Assembly: GCF_024979235.1 (NCBI RefSeq) | Contig: NZ_JANLCM010000001.1 | Coordinates: 496,001-560,000 of the forward strand | Length of the DNA stretch: 64,000 nt | DNA from: Herbiconiux aconitum | GTDB lineage: Bacteria > Actinomycetota > Actinomycetes > Actinomycetales > Microbacteriaceae | Reading direction: 5' to 3' | Shown: positions 1-7,736 of the stretch, piece after piece | Layout: each line of letters starts with the position of its first letter | Numbering within the stretch: the first letter of the stretch is position 1 | The notes under the pieces: generated by a model | The model's database searches: none | What the model was told of the DNA's origin: nothing | Seen by the model: the letters and a program-made list of their open reading frames with translations, nothing else | Translations under genes and position numbers: made by a program

Positions 1-554
1 CCTTCTCCGGCCACGCCCTGCGCATCCGCATCACCGGGCGGAACGAAGGATCGGTCGACGCCCCGTTCGCCAGCGGCTGGCATCCGTACTTCCGCCTGGG
101 CGCGGCACCGGTCGCCGACCTCGAGCTGACGGTGCCGGCCAGCGTGCGCGTGGCCACCGACGACGACCTCATCCCGTTCGACGGGCGCGCCGCCTTCGTG
201 GCGCTCGACGACGACGATCCGCTCTCGTTCCGGTCGGGTCGTGCTGTCGGCGACACCGCCGTCGACACCTACTACACGGGATTGCAGGGCTTCGAGGGCG
301 GGCCGTTCCACACGCACCTCCGCGACCCGACGACCGGGCGTGCGCTCGACGTGTGGCAGGAGCGCGGATCGATGCACGTGTACACCGCAGACCACCTCGC
401 CCGGGAGCCGCGCGGATCGATCGCGCTCGAACCGGTGGAGCGGCTGACGAACGCCTTCAATCGAAGCGACCAGCGGGCCCACATCGTGCTGGCCCCGGGG
501 CAGGAGCGCTCGTTCGCGTTCGGTGTCTACCTCGTGCCGGCCGCCTCGGCCTGA
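1..554 (+). CDS. Aldose 1-epimerase (galactose mutarotase) family, C-terminal part
   Basis: The open frame enters from the left edge of the window (first full codon at base 3) and stops at 554, so about 183 C-terminal residues are present and the start is missing. The motif GWHPYF near the beginning is the family signature around a substrate-binding histidine. The late segment ALEPVERLTNAFN carries the glutamate position typical of the catalytic base. Members interconvert alpha and beta anomers of aldoses in the cytoplasm. It is followed directly by a strong terminator, so it ends its own transcription unit and is probably not part of the leftward sugar operon that converges on it. The exact sugar cannot be told. 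Confidence 0.9.
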   Translation, partial: FSGHALRIRITGRNEGSVDAPFASGWHPYFRLGAAPVADLELTVPASVRVATDDDLIPFDGRAAFVALDDDDPLSFRSGRAVGDTAVDTYYTGLQGFEGGPFHTHLRDPTTGRALDVWQERGSMHVYTADHLAREPRGSIALEPVERLTNAFNRSDQRAHIVLAPGQERSFAFGVYLVPAASA

Positions 555-600
555 GCAGTGGCGATCGCGCAGGGCTGCCAAAGCGCGGCGGGCACAGCGA

Positions 601-641
601 AGCGGGGCGGACCCACCACAGTCCCGCCCCGCTGGCCTTTT
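601..641 (+). terminator. Intrinsic terminator after the epimerase gene
   Basis: A ten-base perfect stem (AGCGGGGCGG at 601-610, CCGCCCCGCT at 624-633) encloses a 13-base loop and is followed by CTTTTC. It lies 46 bp after the rightward stop codon and 23 bp from the stop of the converging leftward gene, so it may act in both directions; the T-run favours the rightward direction. Confidence 0.8.
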
Positions 642-663
642 CGATCAGATCTCGTCGACCGGA

Positions 664-1776
664 TCAGCTCACCGCCGTGCGTTCACCGGTCTCCGACGAC
701 CGCGTGATCGCCTCGGCGACCTTCGCGGCGGCCAGTCCGTCGGCGAAGGTCGCGGCTTCGGGCCCGACCTCCCCGCCGTCCGCGACGGCAGCGAGGAAAT
801 GCGCGAGCATGTTGACGTGGGAATGCTCCCAGCCCAGGATGTGCCCACTCGGCCACCACGCGCCCACCAGCGGATGCTGCGACTCGTTCACGATGACGTC
901 GGCGAAGCCGTCGAGCGGGCCGCCGGTGCGGGTGAACGCCTTCAGCACGTTCAGGTTCTCGAGGTCCCACACGAGGGAACCCTTGGAGCCGTTGATCTCC
1001 CAACCCAGCCGGTTCCGGCGCCCGGGGGCGATCAGGCTCGCCCCGATGTCACCGGTGGCGCCCCCGCTGAACTGCACGATCGACGCGACCGTGTCGATGG
1101 GCTCGGCCCGGTCGGCCGAGGTCACCGGGTTCGAGAGGATCGCCGAGACGGAGTCGAGCTCCCCCACCAGGTAGCGCGCTTGATCGACCGCGTGGCATCC
1201 GATGACGGAGAGCGCACCCGTCCACGTGGGCAGCTCCGCTTCAGGATCGGTGCGCCATTCCTGCGCGTAGCGGAAGCTTGCGCTGTAGATCTCGCCCAAG
1301 TCGCCGTTCGCGATGATGTCGTGGGCGAGTCGCACGGCCGGCACGAAGCGGTAGTTGAAGCAGGTGAGGTTCTTGACCCCGGCCGCTTCGGCGGCGTCGA
1401 CCAGGCGTGCTGCCTCGGCGACCGTGGTGGCCAGCGGTTTCTCGCAGACGACGTGCTTGCCCGCCTCGATGGCGGCCAGCGTCGGTTCGAAATGAGCGGC
1501 ATCCGGGCCCACGTTGTCGAAGACCTGGATGTCGGGATCGGCCACGATGTCGCGCCAGTCGGTGGTGTACTGCTCCCAGCCGAATCGGGTCGCGGCCCGG
1601 CGCACGGCGTCTTCGGATCTCCCCGCAATGGCCCGCAGATCGGGTCTGGGGCCATCGGGGAACATGTAGGAGAGCGTCTTCAGTGCGTTGCTGTGCGCGG
1701 TGCCCATGAAGCCGTAGCCGAGCATCCCCACACGGATGGCGTCGCGGTCGTCGCCGGGGGCGGGCCTCAGCGTCAT
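664..1776 (-). CDS. Gfo/Idh/MocA-family sugar oxidoreductase
   Basis: 370-residue NAD(P)-dependent dehydrogenase. The N-terminal Rossmann domain shows GYGFMG followed by TAHSNAL, and the family EKP motif is present as CEKPLA. A C-terminal alpha/beta domain follows, with GCHAVDQ supplying the usual histidine and aspartate of the active site. Members oxidise or reduce carbonyl or hydroxyl positions of sugars, inositols and glycosides. Its start overlaps the stop of the upstream isomerase by four bases (ATGA), so the two are translationally coupled and probably act on successive intermediates. The substrate is not determinable; the surrounding aldolase and lactonase-like genes point to a sugar or sugar acid. 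Confidence 0.9.
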   Translation of the reverse strand: MTLRPAPGDDRDAIRVGMLGYGFMGTAHSNALKTLSYMFPDGPRPDLRAIAGRSEDAVRRAATRFGWEQYTTDWRDIVADPDIQVFDNVGPDAAHFEPTLAAIEAGKHVVCEKPLATTVAEAARLVDAAEAAGVKNLTCFNYRFVPAVRLAHDIIANGDLGEIYSASFRYAQEWRTDPEAELPTWTGALSVIGCHAVDQARYLVGELDSVSAILSNPVTSADRAEPIDTVASIVQFSGGATGDIGASLIAPGRRNRLGWEINGSKGSLVWDLENLNVLKAFTRTGGPLDGFADVIVNESQHPLVGAWWPSGHILGWEHSHVNMLAHFLAAVADGGEVGPEAATFADGLAAAKVAEAITRSSETGERTAVS

Positions 1777-2678
1777 GCGCTCACCTCCGGCACCTTCGAC
1801 GACTCGAGCTCCGCGACGACCGACTTGAGGAAGGCGATGCTCTCTGCCACGTTCTCCTCTTCGGTTCGGTCGTTCCAGGGCGAGGCGAGCAGATCGAGCT
1901 CGATCGCGAGGGAACCCTCGAACCCGGCTTCGTCGAGCACCCGGGCGATGCCGTGGAAGTCGATGAGCCCTTCGCCGGCCGGGCAGGACGGCCAGAACAG
2001 GAAGCGCTCCGACGGAGCTCCGCCGCGGCGCGTGGTGATGTCCTTGGTGTGGGTCGCCACCGTGTAGGGAGCGAGGTTGCGCGCCGCCTCCACCGGGTCT
2101 TCATAGAGCCGCAACGCGTTGCCGGTGTCGAAGTTCACGCGGAAATTCGGGGAATCGATGCTCTGCACGATTTCGAGGATTTCGAGCGAGGTGAAGTCGA
2201 TGTGGTTCTCGATGGCCAGGGTGACGTTGTTGTCTTCGGCCACCTTGGTGGCCTCCTTGAGCATCTTGATCGACGCCTCGACCTGCGGTCCGTGCGGCTC
2301 GTCGACGTAGAGCATGCTCGACGCCACGATGCGCATGATGTCGGCTCCGACCTTGCCGGCCCGGGGGATGTGGCGGATCAGGTCTTGCAGAGCCTCGGCG
2401 TCCTGCCCGCGGTGCAGGCCATCCGGATGCCCCCACCCGATCACCCGGCGGAGGCCGGCTTCGTCGAGCGCGTCGCTGACGGCCGAGCAGTAGGCGTCGT
2501 CGAAGGCGGGGAAGAACAGGGTCTCCAAGGCCACCTCGTCGACGTCGAGAGAGACAGCGAAGGGAATGAAGTCGTCTTTCATGTCCCAGCGCGTGCCCGG
2601 ATCGGTCTGCTGGGGGTAGATCTCCCCGAAGTAGCGGTGGAAGCTGTAGCTGTCGATGCCCACAAGCACGGTGGTCAC
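1773..2678 (-). CDS. Sugar phosphate isomerase/epimerase family (xylose isomerase-like TIM barrel)
   Basis: 301 residues of the AP-endonuclease-2/xylose-isomerase-like TIM-barrel family. Likely metal ligands occur in the expected order at strand ends: AIENH, NFDTGNAL, THTKD and AIELD. Such enzymes isomerise, epimerise, dehydrate or cleave sugar derivatives and are often paired with Gfo/Idh dehydrogenases, as here. Start choice is uncertain: the GTG at 2678 lies directly against the Shine-Dalgarno-like AGGAG, whereas the in-frame GTG at 2669 has normal spacing, so the protein may be three residues shorter. It is the first gene of a leftward two-gene operon driven from the divergent region that holds two operator-like palindromes. 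Confidence 0.88.
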   Translation of the reverse strand: MTTVLVGIDSYSFHRYFGEIYPQQTDPGTRWDMKDDFIPFAVSLDVDEVALETLFFPAFDDAYCSAVSDALDEAGLRRVIGWGHPDGLHRGQDAEALQDLIRHIPRAGKVGADIMRIVASSMLYVDEPHGPQVEASIKMLKEATKVAEDNNVTLAIENHIDFTSLEILEIVQSIDSPNFRVNFDTGNALRLYEDPVEAARNLAPYTVATHTKDITTRRGGAPSERFLFWPSCPAGEGLIDFHGIARVLDEAGFEGSLAIELDLLASPWNDRTEEENVAESIAFLKSVVAELESSKVPEVSA

Positions 2679-2722
2679 TCCTCTTCTTTGAGTTTCTGAG
2701 CCGATTCGGACCCAACGTTCTG

Positions 2723-2733
2723 TAGTAGAACTA
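2723..2733. promoter_or_regulatory. FadR-type GntR operator candidate, left site
   Basis: TAGTAGAACTA fits the FadR-subfamily GntR consensus TNGTNNNACNA exactly and is the centre of the 13-bp perfect palindrome GTAGTAGAACTAC (2722-2734). It sits just downstream of a leftward TTGACC (2748-2743, a near-consensus -35), so a bound protein would block the isomerase/oxidoreductase promoter. Confidence 0.6.
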
Positions 2734-2805
2734 CTTGAATCCGGTCAATACCGCAAGGGTCGAGGCGATATCTGGGGTTGCTTCCCGCCTTGCGTCATGC
2801 TTTAT

Positions 2806-2820
2806 TGTAGTACTACTACA
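2806..2820. promoter_or_regulatory. FadR-type GntR operator candidate, right site
   Basis: TGTAGTACTACTACA is a perfect palindrome around its central base and contains TAGTACTACTA, again an exact TNGTNNNACNA match. It overlaps the end of a weak rightward promoter candidate (TTGCTT 2778-2783, 17-bp spacer, TTTATT 2801-2806) and lies 26 bp before the dehydrogenase start. The two sites are 85 bp apart centre to centre. Confidence 0.6.
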
Positions 2821-2845
2821 TCGAAGTGGGAAGACGGGCAGGGCG

Positions 2846-3808
2846 ATGCTGGGACGGATACTGGTGACTCCGCGGTCGTTGACCAAAGCGGGACTGAGGG
2901 CGGTGCCCGAGCTGCGCCCGCTCGAAGAGGCAGGCTTCGAGCTGATCGCGACCCCGGCCGGGATGACACCGAGTGACGAGGACCTGGCATCCGCTCTTCC
3001 CGGCGTGCGCGGGTGGCTCGCCGGAGTCGAACCCATCACGCGCGCCACGCTGGAGCACGCCGATGGGCTGGAAGTCATCAGCCGCAACGGAACGGGTGTC
3101 GACAACATCGACGCCCAGGCGGCCGCCGATCGGGGCATCCGGATCACCCGAGCGGCTGGGGCCAACGCGCAAGGCGTGGCGGAGCTCGCCCTCGCAGCAG
3201 CGCTCAGTTGCGCGCGATCGCTGTCCTGGTCATCCGACTCGGTGAAGCGTGGCAGCTGGGATCGCTGGCAGGGCCGAGAGATCGCCGACCTCCGGGTGGG
3301 CGTTGTCGGTCTCGGCGCCATCGGAGCCACCGTGGCCGGTCTCTTCCGGTCGCTCGGGGCATCCGTCGTCGGGCACGACCCGTTCACCGACCTCGACGGG
3401 CTCGACAACCTCCCGCTCGAAGAACTCTTCGCGCGCTCGAACACGGTGTCGCTGCACGCACCTCCCCCGACCGACGGGCGCGCCCTGGTCGACGAGAGGC
3501 TGCTCTCGCTGATGCCGGCCGGATCGACACTGGTGAACACGGCCCGATCCGCACTCGTCGATGACGCCGCCGTGCTCGCGGCGCTGGAATCGGGCCGGCT
3601 CGGAGGCTACGCCGTCGATGCATACGACACCGAGCCGCCGGCGCCGTCGGCCCTGCTTCGTCATCCCCGCGTGCTCGCGACTCCGCACCTCGGCGGCTAC
3701 ACCGGCGCCAGCGTCAGCCGTGCGACCTCCATGGCCGTCGACAACCTCCTCGCCCACCTGGCGCCCGCCAGGGTGCCGATCCGCCACGACTCAGGAAGCC
3801 TGCCATGA
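2846..3808 (+). CDS. D-2-hydroxyacid dehydrogenase (phosphoglycerate dehydrogenase-like)
   Basis: 320 residues from the ATG at 2846. An earlier in-frame TTG at 2735 would put the right operator inside the coding region and is rejected. The NAD-binding domain shows VGLGAIG in the usual mid-protein position. The catalytic histidine lies in ATPHLGGYT near the C-terminus, and the Arg/Glu pair of the family falls in SRNGTG and the segment around DTEPP. Members oxidise D-2-hydroxyacids or reduce 2-ketoacids. It is the first gene of the rightward arm and overlaps the aldolase by four bases, which suggests a sugar-acid intermediate rather than serine synthesis. SerA-type regulatory domains are absent. 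Confidence 0.88.
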   Translation: MLGRILVTPRSLTKAGLRAVPELRPLEEAGFELIATPAGMTPSDEDLASALPGVRGWLAGVEPITRATLEHADGLEVISRNGTGVDNIDAQAAADRGIRITRAAGANAQGVAELALAAALSCARSLSWSSDSVKRGSWDRWQGREIADLRVGVVGLGAIGATVAGLFRSLGASVVGHDPFTDLDGLDNLPLEELFARSNTVSLHAPPPTDGRALVDERLLSLMPAGSTLVNTARSALVDDAAVLAALESGRLGGYAVDAYDTEPPAPSALLRHPRVLATPHLGGYTGASVSRATSMAVDNLLAHLAPARVPIRHDSGSLP

Positions 3809-4464
3809 CCGAACACGACCTGTCCGCCGTTCGCCGTCACGGAGTCATCGCGGTGCTTCGCGCGCCGAGTGTGGCAACAGCCCTCGACACCACCGAAGCG
3901 CTCCTGCGGGGCGGCATCACGGCGATCGAGGTCACCTACAGCACGCCCGACCCGGCCGCCGTGATCGCCGAGATCGTGCGGCGGCACGGTGACGAGGTGT
4001 ACGTGGGCGCCGGCACCATCCGTCGGCCCGAGCAGGCCGCCGAGGTGGCCGACGCGGGAGCGGCCTTCCTCGTCAGCCCAGGCACCGATGCCGAGCTCGC
4101 CGCCGCGATGAAGGCCACCGGGGCCATGGTGATGCTCGGCGGCATGACACCGAGCGAGGTGATGCTGGCCTCGAAACTCGGCGCCGACCTGGTGAAGGTG
4201 TTCCCGTCGTCGCTCGGCGGCCCGGGCTATCTCGGGGCCCTTCGGGGGCCTTTCCCCGACATCGCGTTCATGCCCACCGGTGGCGTGACGGCAGAGAACC
4301 TCGACGCCTGGTTCGCCGCCGGAGCGACGGCCGTGGGCGCGGGTGGCGATCTCGTGTCGAGTCACGCAATGGCGGCCGGCGACTGGGAGACCATCGAAGC
4401 CACGGCTCGGCGATTCGCCCGGGCGCTGCACGCGACCCGCGCCACGGCCGATGCCGCACGCTGA
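3805..4464 (+). CDS. 2-dehydro-3-deoxy-phosphogluconate (KDPG/KDPGal/KHG) aldolase family
   Basis: 219-residue class I aldolase of the Eda family. The Schiff-base lysine is visible in LVKVFPS, the catalytic glutamate in AIEVTY, and the phosphate-binding glycine loop in PTGGV. The enzyme splits 2-keto-3-deoxy sugar acid phosphates to pyruvate and an aldehyde. Its start overlaps the dehydrogenase stop by ATGA, and its stop is overlapped by the hydrolase gene that follows. This makes the rightward arm a coupled three-gene operon for a sugar-acid route. Which keto-deoxy acid is cleaved cannot be read from sequence. Confidence 0.92.
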   Translation: MTEHDLSAVRRHGVIAVLRAPSVATALDTTEALLRGGITAIEVTYSTPDPAAVIAEIVRRHGDEVYVGAGTIRRPEQAAEVADAGAAFLVSPGTDAELAAAMKATGAMVMLGGMTPSEVMLASKLGADLVKVFPSSLGGPGYLGALRGPFPDIAFMPTGGVTAENLDAWFAAGATAVGAGGDLVSSHAMAAGDWETIEATARRFARALHATRATADAAR

Positions 4465-5419
4465 GCCGGAGACCCGCAGCCGCCTGGTTCGCACCGTGAC
4501 CGGCGATGTGGCACCGGAGGCTCTCGCGAAGATCGACTACCACGAGCATCTCTTCCAGATCTCCCCCCTCCTGCCCGGCGACGAGCTCGACGACGAGCGC
4601 GCCAGCTCAGAGGAGGCCGCGTCGCTCGTGCAATCGGGTTTCGACGCCATGATCGACGCGACACCGATCGGTCTCGGCCGCTCGCCCGCAGCCACCGTGC
4701 GGATCAGCGCCGCCACCGGCCTGGCGGTCATCGCCACCACCGGCGTGCACCACGACGGACACTACGCCCCGAACCACTGGCTCCGCGAGTGGAGTGCCGC
4801 GCAGCTGGTCGACGCTCTGGTGACGGATGTCACGGAGGGACTTCCGCCGGAAGACGCGCCCTCCCGGCAGCCTCCTCTCCCGGGTGGGCGGCGTGCGGGT
4901 GTGCTGAAGGCCGGCATCGGCTACTGGAGCATCTCGCGCTTCGAACGCCGAACGCTCAACGCGATCGGGCAGGCCCACGCTGAGACCGGGGCGCCCGTCA
5001 TGGTGCATCTGGAGCACGGCAGTGCCGCCTTCGAAGTCATCGACATCCTCATCGCGGGCGGGGTCGAGCCCGAGGCCACGGTGCTCGCTCATGTCGACCG
5101 GAACCCCGATCCCTACTTGCATGCCGACCTCGCGGCGACCGGCGCGTATCTCGGTTATGACGGTTTCGCCCGATCGAAGTCGTGGCCCGATTCCGTGATC
5201 GTGGAGTGCGCGGTGCGCGCGGCATCGATGGGGGCTGCTCGGCGCATCCTGATCGGGGGCGATGTCGCCCGTCGTAGTCGCTACCCGGCCTATGGCGGCA
5301 TGCCGGGCCTCGCCTACCTCGGGCGGCGCGGACTGCCCCTGATCGAACGGATCGGAGGAGCGGATCTCGCGCACCTCGTCGCGACCGAGAACCCGCGTCG
5401 CTTCCTCGCCCGCTTCTGA
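4451..5419 (+). CDS. Phosphotriesterase-family metal-dependent hydrolase (possible sugar lactonase)
   Basis: 322 residues from the ATG at 4451, chosen because it overlaps the aldolase end by 14 bp and gives the normal family length. Binuclear-metal TIM-barrel landmarks are in order: HEH in DYHEHLF, the bridging lysine in VLKAGIG, histidines in MVHLEHG and LAHVDR, and the aspartate in IGGDVAR. Family members include phosphotriesterases, N-acyl homoserine lactonases and sugar lactonases. Co-transcription with a dehydrogenase and a KDPG-type aldolase favours a lactonase or carbohydrate-ester role; that is inference. No signal peptide, so it should be cytoplasmic. Confidence 0.85.
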   Translation: MPHAEPETRSRLVRTVTGDVAPEALAKIDYHEHLFQISPLLPGDELDDERASSEEAASLVQSGFDAMIDATPIGLGRSPAATVRISAATGLAVIATTGVHHDGHYAPNHWLREWSAAQLVDALVTDVTEGLPPEDAPSRQPPLPGGRRAGVLKAGIGYWSISRFERRTLNAIGQAHAETGAPVMVHLEHGSAAFEVIDILIAGGVEPEATVLAHVDRNPDPYLHADLAATGAYLGYDGFARSKSWPDSVIVECAVRAASMGAARRILIGGDVARRSRYPAYGGMPGLAYLGRRGLPLIERIGGADLAHLVATENPRRFLARF

Positions 5420-5471
5420 ACGGGGCGGTTCACCCGATACCGGCTGGACGGCAATTCCGGGGAAGAAATGC

Positions 5472-5554
5472 GGGGGCGCCACCGGCTGGGTGGCAATGGG
5501 GGGGGCGCCACCGGCTGGGTGGCAATGGGGGGGGCGCCACCGGCTGGGTGGCAA
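5472..5554. repeat. Three tandem 29-bp hairpin repeats
   Basis: Three near-identical copies with exact 29-bp period (GCGCC blocks at 5476, 5505 and 5534). Each contains GCCACC-GGCTG-GGTGGC, a six-base stem with a five-base loop, followed by CAA and, between copies, an eight-G run. A decayed fourth copy is recognisable just upstream (about 5435-5465). The array lies between the hydrolase stop and the 3' end of tRNA-Tyr, so leftward transcripts leaving the tRNA would run through three successive hairpins. The G runs are likely to vary in length. Confidence 0.85.
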
Positions 5555-5562
5555 AAATACAG

Positions 5563-5644
5563 TGGCGGGTGAGGGATTCGAACCCCCGAATGCGAAGCAG
5601 TCTGATTTACAGTCAGATCCCTTTGGCCACTTGGGTAACCCGCC
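5563..5644 (-). tRNA. tRNA-Tyr (GTA)
   Basis: Read leftward, the 7-bp acceptor stem GGCGGGT/ACCCGCC closes the molecule, with discriminator A and no encoded CCA. The anticodon stem-loop reads TCTGA-CTGTAAA-TCAGA (anticodon GTA) and the T arm contains GGTTCGAATCC. The 82-nt length includes the long variable arm of class II tRNAs, as expected for bacterial tyrosine tRNA. Confidence 0.96.
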
Positions 5645-5732
5645 AGGGCGCACCCGACCACGTTCTGCAACACAACCGAAGGCGCTGATAAAGAATACCC
5701 AGGACTGCGCCCGGAGAGAAATCGCCTGCGGG

Positions 5733-6497
5733 TCAGTTCTCAGCCATGGCCTCACTCGCGTACCGGTTCGCGTAGTCGAGCACTTCGTCGAGGTAGGCGG
5801 GTGACTCGTTGTAGGCGCCGATCGCGGTGCGCCAGCCGTCTTCGGTGCCGAGGTCTCCGCCCGAGTAGCAGAGGTATTCCGCCGCCGAGAGGGAGGAGTC
5901 GTCGATGTTGTGGATGTCGGGCACCCCGTCGCCGTTGGCTTCCGTGGCCCAGGCGGCCCAGGTGGTGGGCACGATCTGCATGGGCCCGACCGCGCGATCC
6001 CATTCGGTGTCGCCGTCGACGGCGCCGGCATCCGAGTCGGGGATCTCCTGGAATCCGTTGCCGTCGAGCGCCACTCCGATGATGAGGTCGCTGGTGACCC
6101 CGTTGTCTTGGATGTGCCCGCCGAAGATGGTGCCGTGGTGCGATTCGACCCAGCCGATGCCGGCGAGGGTGTTCCAGCCGAGGTGGCAGTCGGGTTGTTG
6201 CTCGCCGATCGCGAGCGCTGCTCCCGCGTAGCCCTGCAGGGCGCGGCGCGGGATGTCGGTCGCCTCGGCGACCCGGTCCAGCCATCCGGTGTCGACGAGG
6301 TCGGCGCTCGGCGTTCCGTCGTCGAAGGCGGTGTCAGTGACCCCGGATGCGCGGGCCGCCTCGGCGTTCACCGCGAACGTGGCATCGGGCCCGGTCGCCG
6401 TCGATCCGCCCGCGCCCGCCGTGCACCCCGTCAGCAGCACCACCGCGGTCAGCCCTGCGCCGACAACGGCACCCCACGTTTTCCTCACGCCCCCCAC
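5733..6497 (-). CDS. Lytic transglycosylase-like lipoprotein
   Basis: 254-residue exported protein. The N-terminus has a hydrophobic signal ending in the lipobox LLTGC (Cys25), so it should be a membrane-anchored lipoprotein. The rest matches the lysozyme-like SLT/MltB-type fold: the catalytic glutamate in GWVESHHG (about residue 118), the conserved GPMQIVPTTW block and the AIGAYN block. Members cleave the MurNAc-GlcNAc bond of peptidoglycan without water, forming the anhydro product. It stands alone between the tRNA and the toxin-antitoxin pair. A role in wall remodelling is inferred from the family. Confidence 0.9.
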   Translation of the reverse strand: MGGVRKTWGAVVGAGLTAVVLLTGCTAGAGGSTATGPDATFAVNAEAARASGVTDTAFDDGTPSADLVDTGWLDRVAEATDIPRRALQGYAGAALAIGEQQPDCHLGWNTLAGIGWVESHHGTIFGGHIQDNGVTSDLIIGVALDGNGFQEIPDSDAGAVDGDTEWDRAVGPMQIVPTTWAAWATEANGDGVPDIHNIDDSSLSAAEYLCYSGGDLGTEDGWRTAIGAYNESPAYLDEVLDYANRYASEAMAEN

Positions 6498-6524
6498 TCA
6501 ATCAGACCCGCCTGACAGCAGCGG

Positions 6525-6908
6525 TCAGAACGTCTCGATCGCAAGACCTCCGGCTGCGTTCTGGAGGCGAAGGTCATTGGTCCAGAGCGAATCGCATTCG
6601 TGCACCTGGGCGGTCGCCAGGTGAAGCGAGTCCATCGCTTTGGTTCCGTAGCGAGCTCTGACCGTTGCCGCCTGACGATAGACGGCCGGCGACATGTCGA
6701 GCATGCGAACCCGGGCGAATGCTCGCTCGAAACGGCGGAGCAGTATCGCATTTCCGTCTCGAAGCGGGCCGACCCGGCATTCGAGTTCGACGAGAGGACT
6801 CGCGACGAGCTGATCGGCGAACATCGCGAACCGCGCCCGAACGGCATCGCCTTTCGCCGACAGGTCCTCGATCGAATAGATGAACATGCACGAATCCACG
6901 TAGATCAC
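6525..6908 (-). CDS. PIN-domain ribonuclease toxin (VapC-like)
   Basis: 127 residues forming one PIN domain. Acidic catalytic positions are visible at the N-terminal YVDSC, in the central VELECRV segment, in KAMDSLHLATA, and in the late LWTNDLRL. PIN toxins cleave RNA (often tRNA or rRNA) in a magnesium-dependent way. The start overlaps the stop of the antitoxin gene by four bases, the classic antitoxin-first arrangement. The target RNA cannot be predicted. Confidence 0.88.
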   Translation of the reverse strand: MIYVDSCMFIYSIEDLSAKGDAVRARFAMFADQLVASPLVELECRVGPLRDGNAILLRRFERAFARVRMLDMSPAVYRQAATVRARYGTKAMDSLHLATAQVHECDSLWTNDLRLQNAAGGLAIETF

Positions 6909-7165
6909 TCGTCGTCATCCCCCCGCAGATCAGCGATGATCGCGTCGATCTCTTCGGGTGTCTTGCGGAGATGCTCCGGAAGGGGATTCGCCTCGAGCCA
7001 TTCGACGAAAGTCTTGCCCGTGAAATACTCGGGCTCTTCGACGAACCGAACGATCTTGGCGACGGGTTTTCCGCGGCGCGAGACAACGACCTCTTCTCCT
7101 GCTTCAGCTCGTGCAATGAGTTTCGCGAACTGATTTCGCGCGTTCAGCATGTCGTAACTCTCCAT
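6905..7165 (-). CDS. Phd/YefM-family antitoxin
   Basis: 86 residues. The N-terminal half has the Phd/YefM DNA-binding fold, with the typical ARNQFAKLIARAEAGEEVVVSRRGKPVA-type layout (AEAGE, then the turn SRRGKPVA at residues 28-36). The acidic C-terminus (ending RGDDDE) would wrap the toxin. It lies upstream of and overlaps the PIN gene, and such antitoxins normally repress their own promoter. Start could be Met1 or Met6; Met6 is closer to the usual family length. Confidence 0.87.
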   Translation of the reverse strand: MESYDMLNARNQFAKLIARAEAGEEVVVSRRGKPVAKIVRFVEEPEYFTGKTFVEWLEANPLPEHLRKTPEEIDAIIADLRGDDDE

Positions 7166-7231
7166 GGTCTCCCCGACCTCCAGGCCATAAGTCTAGCCAT
7201 GTTGAGCCTTCGTCACAACCGTCGATCCACG

Positions 7232-7237
7232 TAAAAT
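7232..7237 (+). promoter_or_regulatory. -10 element for a likely leaderless yajQ mRNA
   Basis: TAAAAT lies six bases before the A of the yajQ ATG (7244), the spacing that puts transcription start on the start codon. No Shine-Dalgarno sequence is visible before that ATG, which agrees with leaderless translation, common in actinobacteria. The -35 region is weak. Confidence 0.45.
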
Positions 7238-7243
7238 GAGCGC

Positions 7244-7732
7244 ATGGCAGATTCATCGTTTGACGTGGTCAGCAAGGTCGACAAGATGGAGGCGGACAAC
7301 GCCCTCAATCAGGCGCAGAAGGAGGTCGCGCAGCGCTACGACTTCAAGAACATCGGGGCCTCGATCGAGCAGAGCGGTGAGAAGGTGCTGATGAAGGCCA
7401 ACTCCGAGGAGCGGGTGAAGGCCATCCTCGAGGTCTACGAGTCGAAGCTCATCAAGCGCGGCATCTCCCTCCGCTCGCTCGACGCCGGCGAACCCTACGC
7501 GAGCGGCAAGGAGTACCGCCTCGAGGCCTCCATGAAGGAGGGCATCGCTCAAGACGACGCGAAGAAGATCAACAAGCTCATCCGCGACGAGGCTCCGAAG
7601 AGCGTCAAGTCGCAGATTCAGGGCGACGAGCTGCGGGTCTCCTCCAAGAGCCGCGACGACCTCCAGGCCACGATGGCGCTGCTGAAGGGCGCCGACCTCG
7701 ACGTGGCCCTCCAGTTCATCAACTTCCGCTGA
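7244..7732 (+). CDS. yajQ: YajQ family nucleotide-binding protein
   Basis: 162 residues, the full length of the YajQ/DUF520 family, starting with the diagnostic [10 protein letters not shown] and ending in [10 protein letters not shown]. Recognisable internal blocks are the segment around RYDFKNIG and the conserved [16 protein letters not shown]. The protein has two RNP-like ferredoxin folds; some family members bind cyclic di-GMP or RNA. Cytoplasmic. It is followed after four bases by the NUDIX gene, so the two are probably co-transcribed. Confidence 0.95.
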   Translation: MADSSFDVVSKVDKMEADNALNQAQKEVAQRYDFKNIGASIEQSGEKVLMKANSEERVKAILEVYESKLIKRGISLRSLDAGEPYASGKEYRLEASMKEGIAQDDAKKINKLIRDEAPKSVKSQIQGDELRVSSKSRDDLQATMALLKGADLDVALQFINFR

Positions 7733-7736
7733 TCCG

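Noticed and set aside
2735..2845. N-terminal extension of the hydroxyacid dehydrogenase to the TTG at 2735
   Set aside because: It would cover the right-hand operator and promoter, has no ribosome site, and adds residues outside the family's usual start.
5472..5554. Tandem 29-bp repeats as a CRISPR array
   Set aside because: The period equals the repeat itself; there are no unique spacers and no cas genes in the window.
5563..5644. tRNA-Tyr as an attachment site of an integrated element
   Set aside because: No integrase, no duplicated tRNA 3' end and no foreign-looking block on either side within the window.
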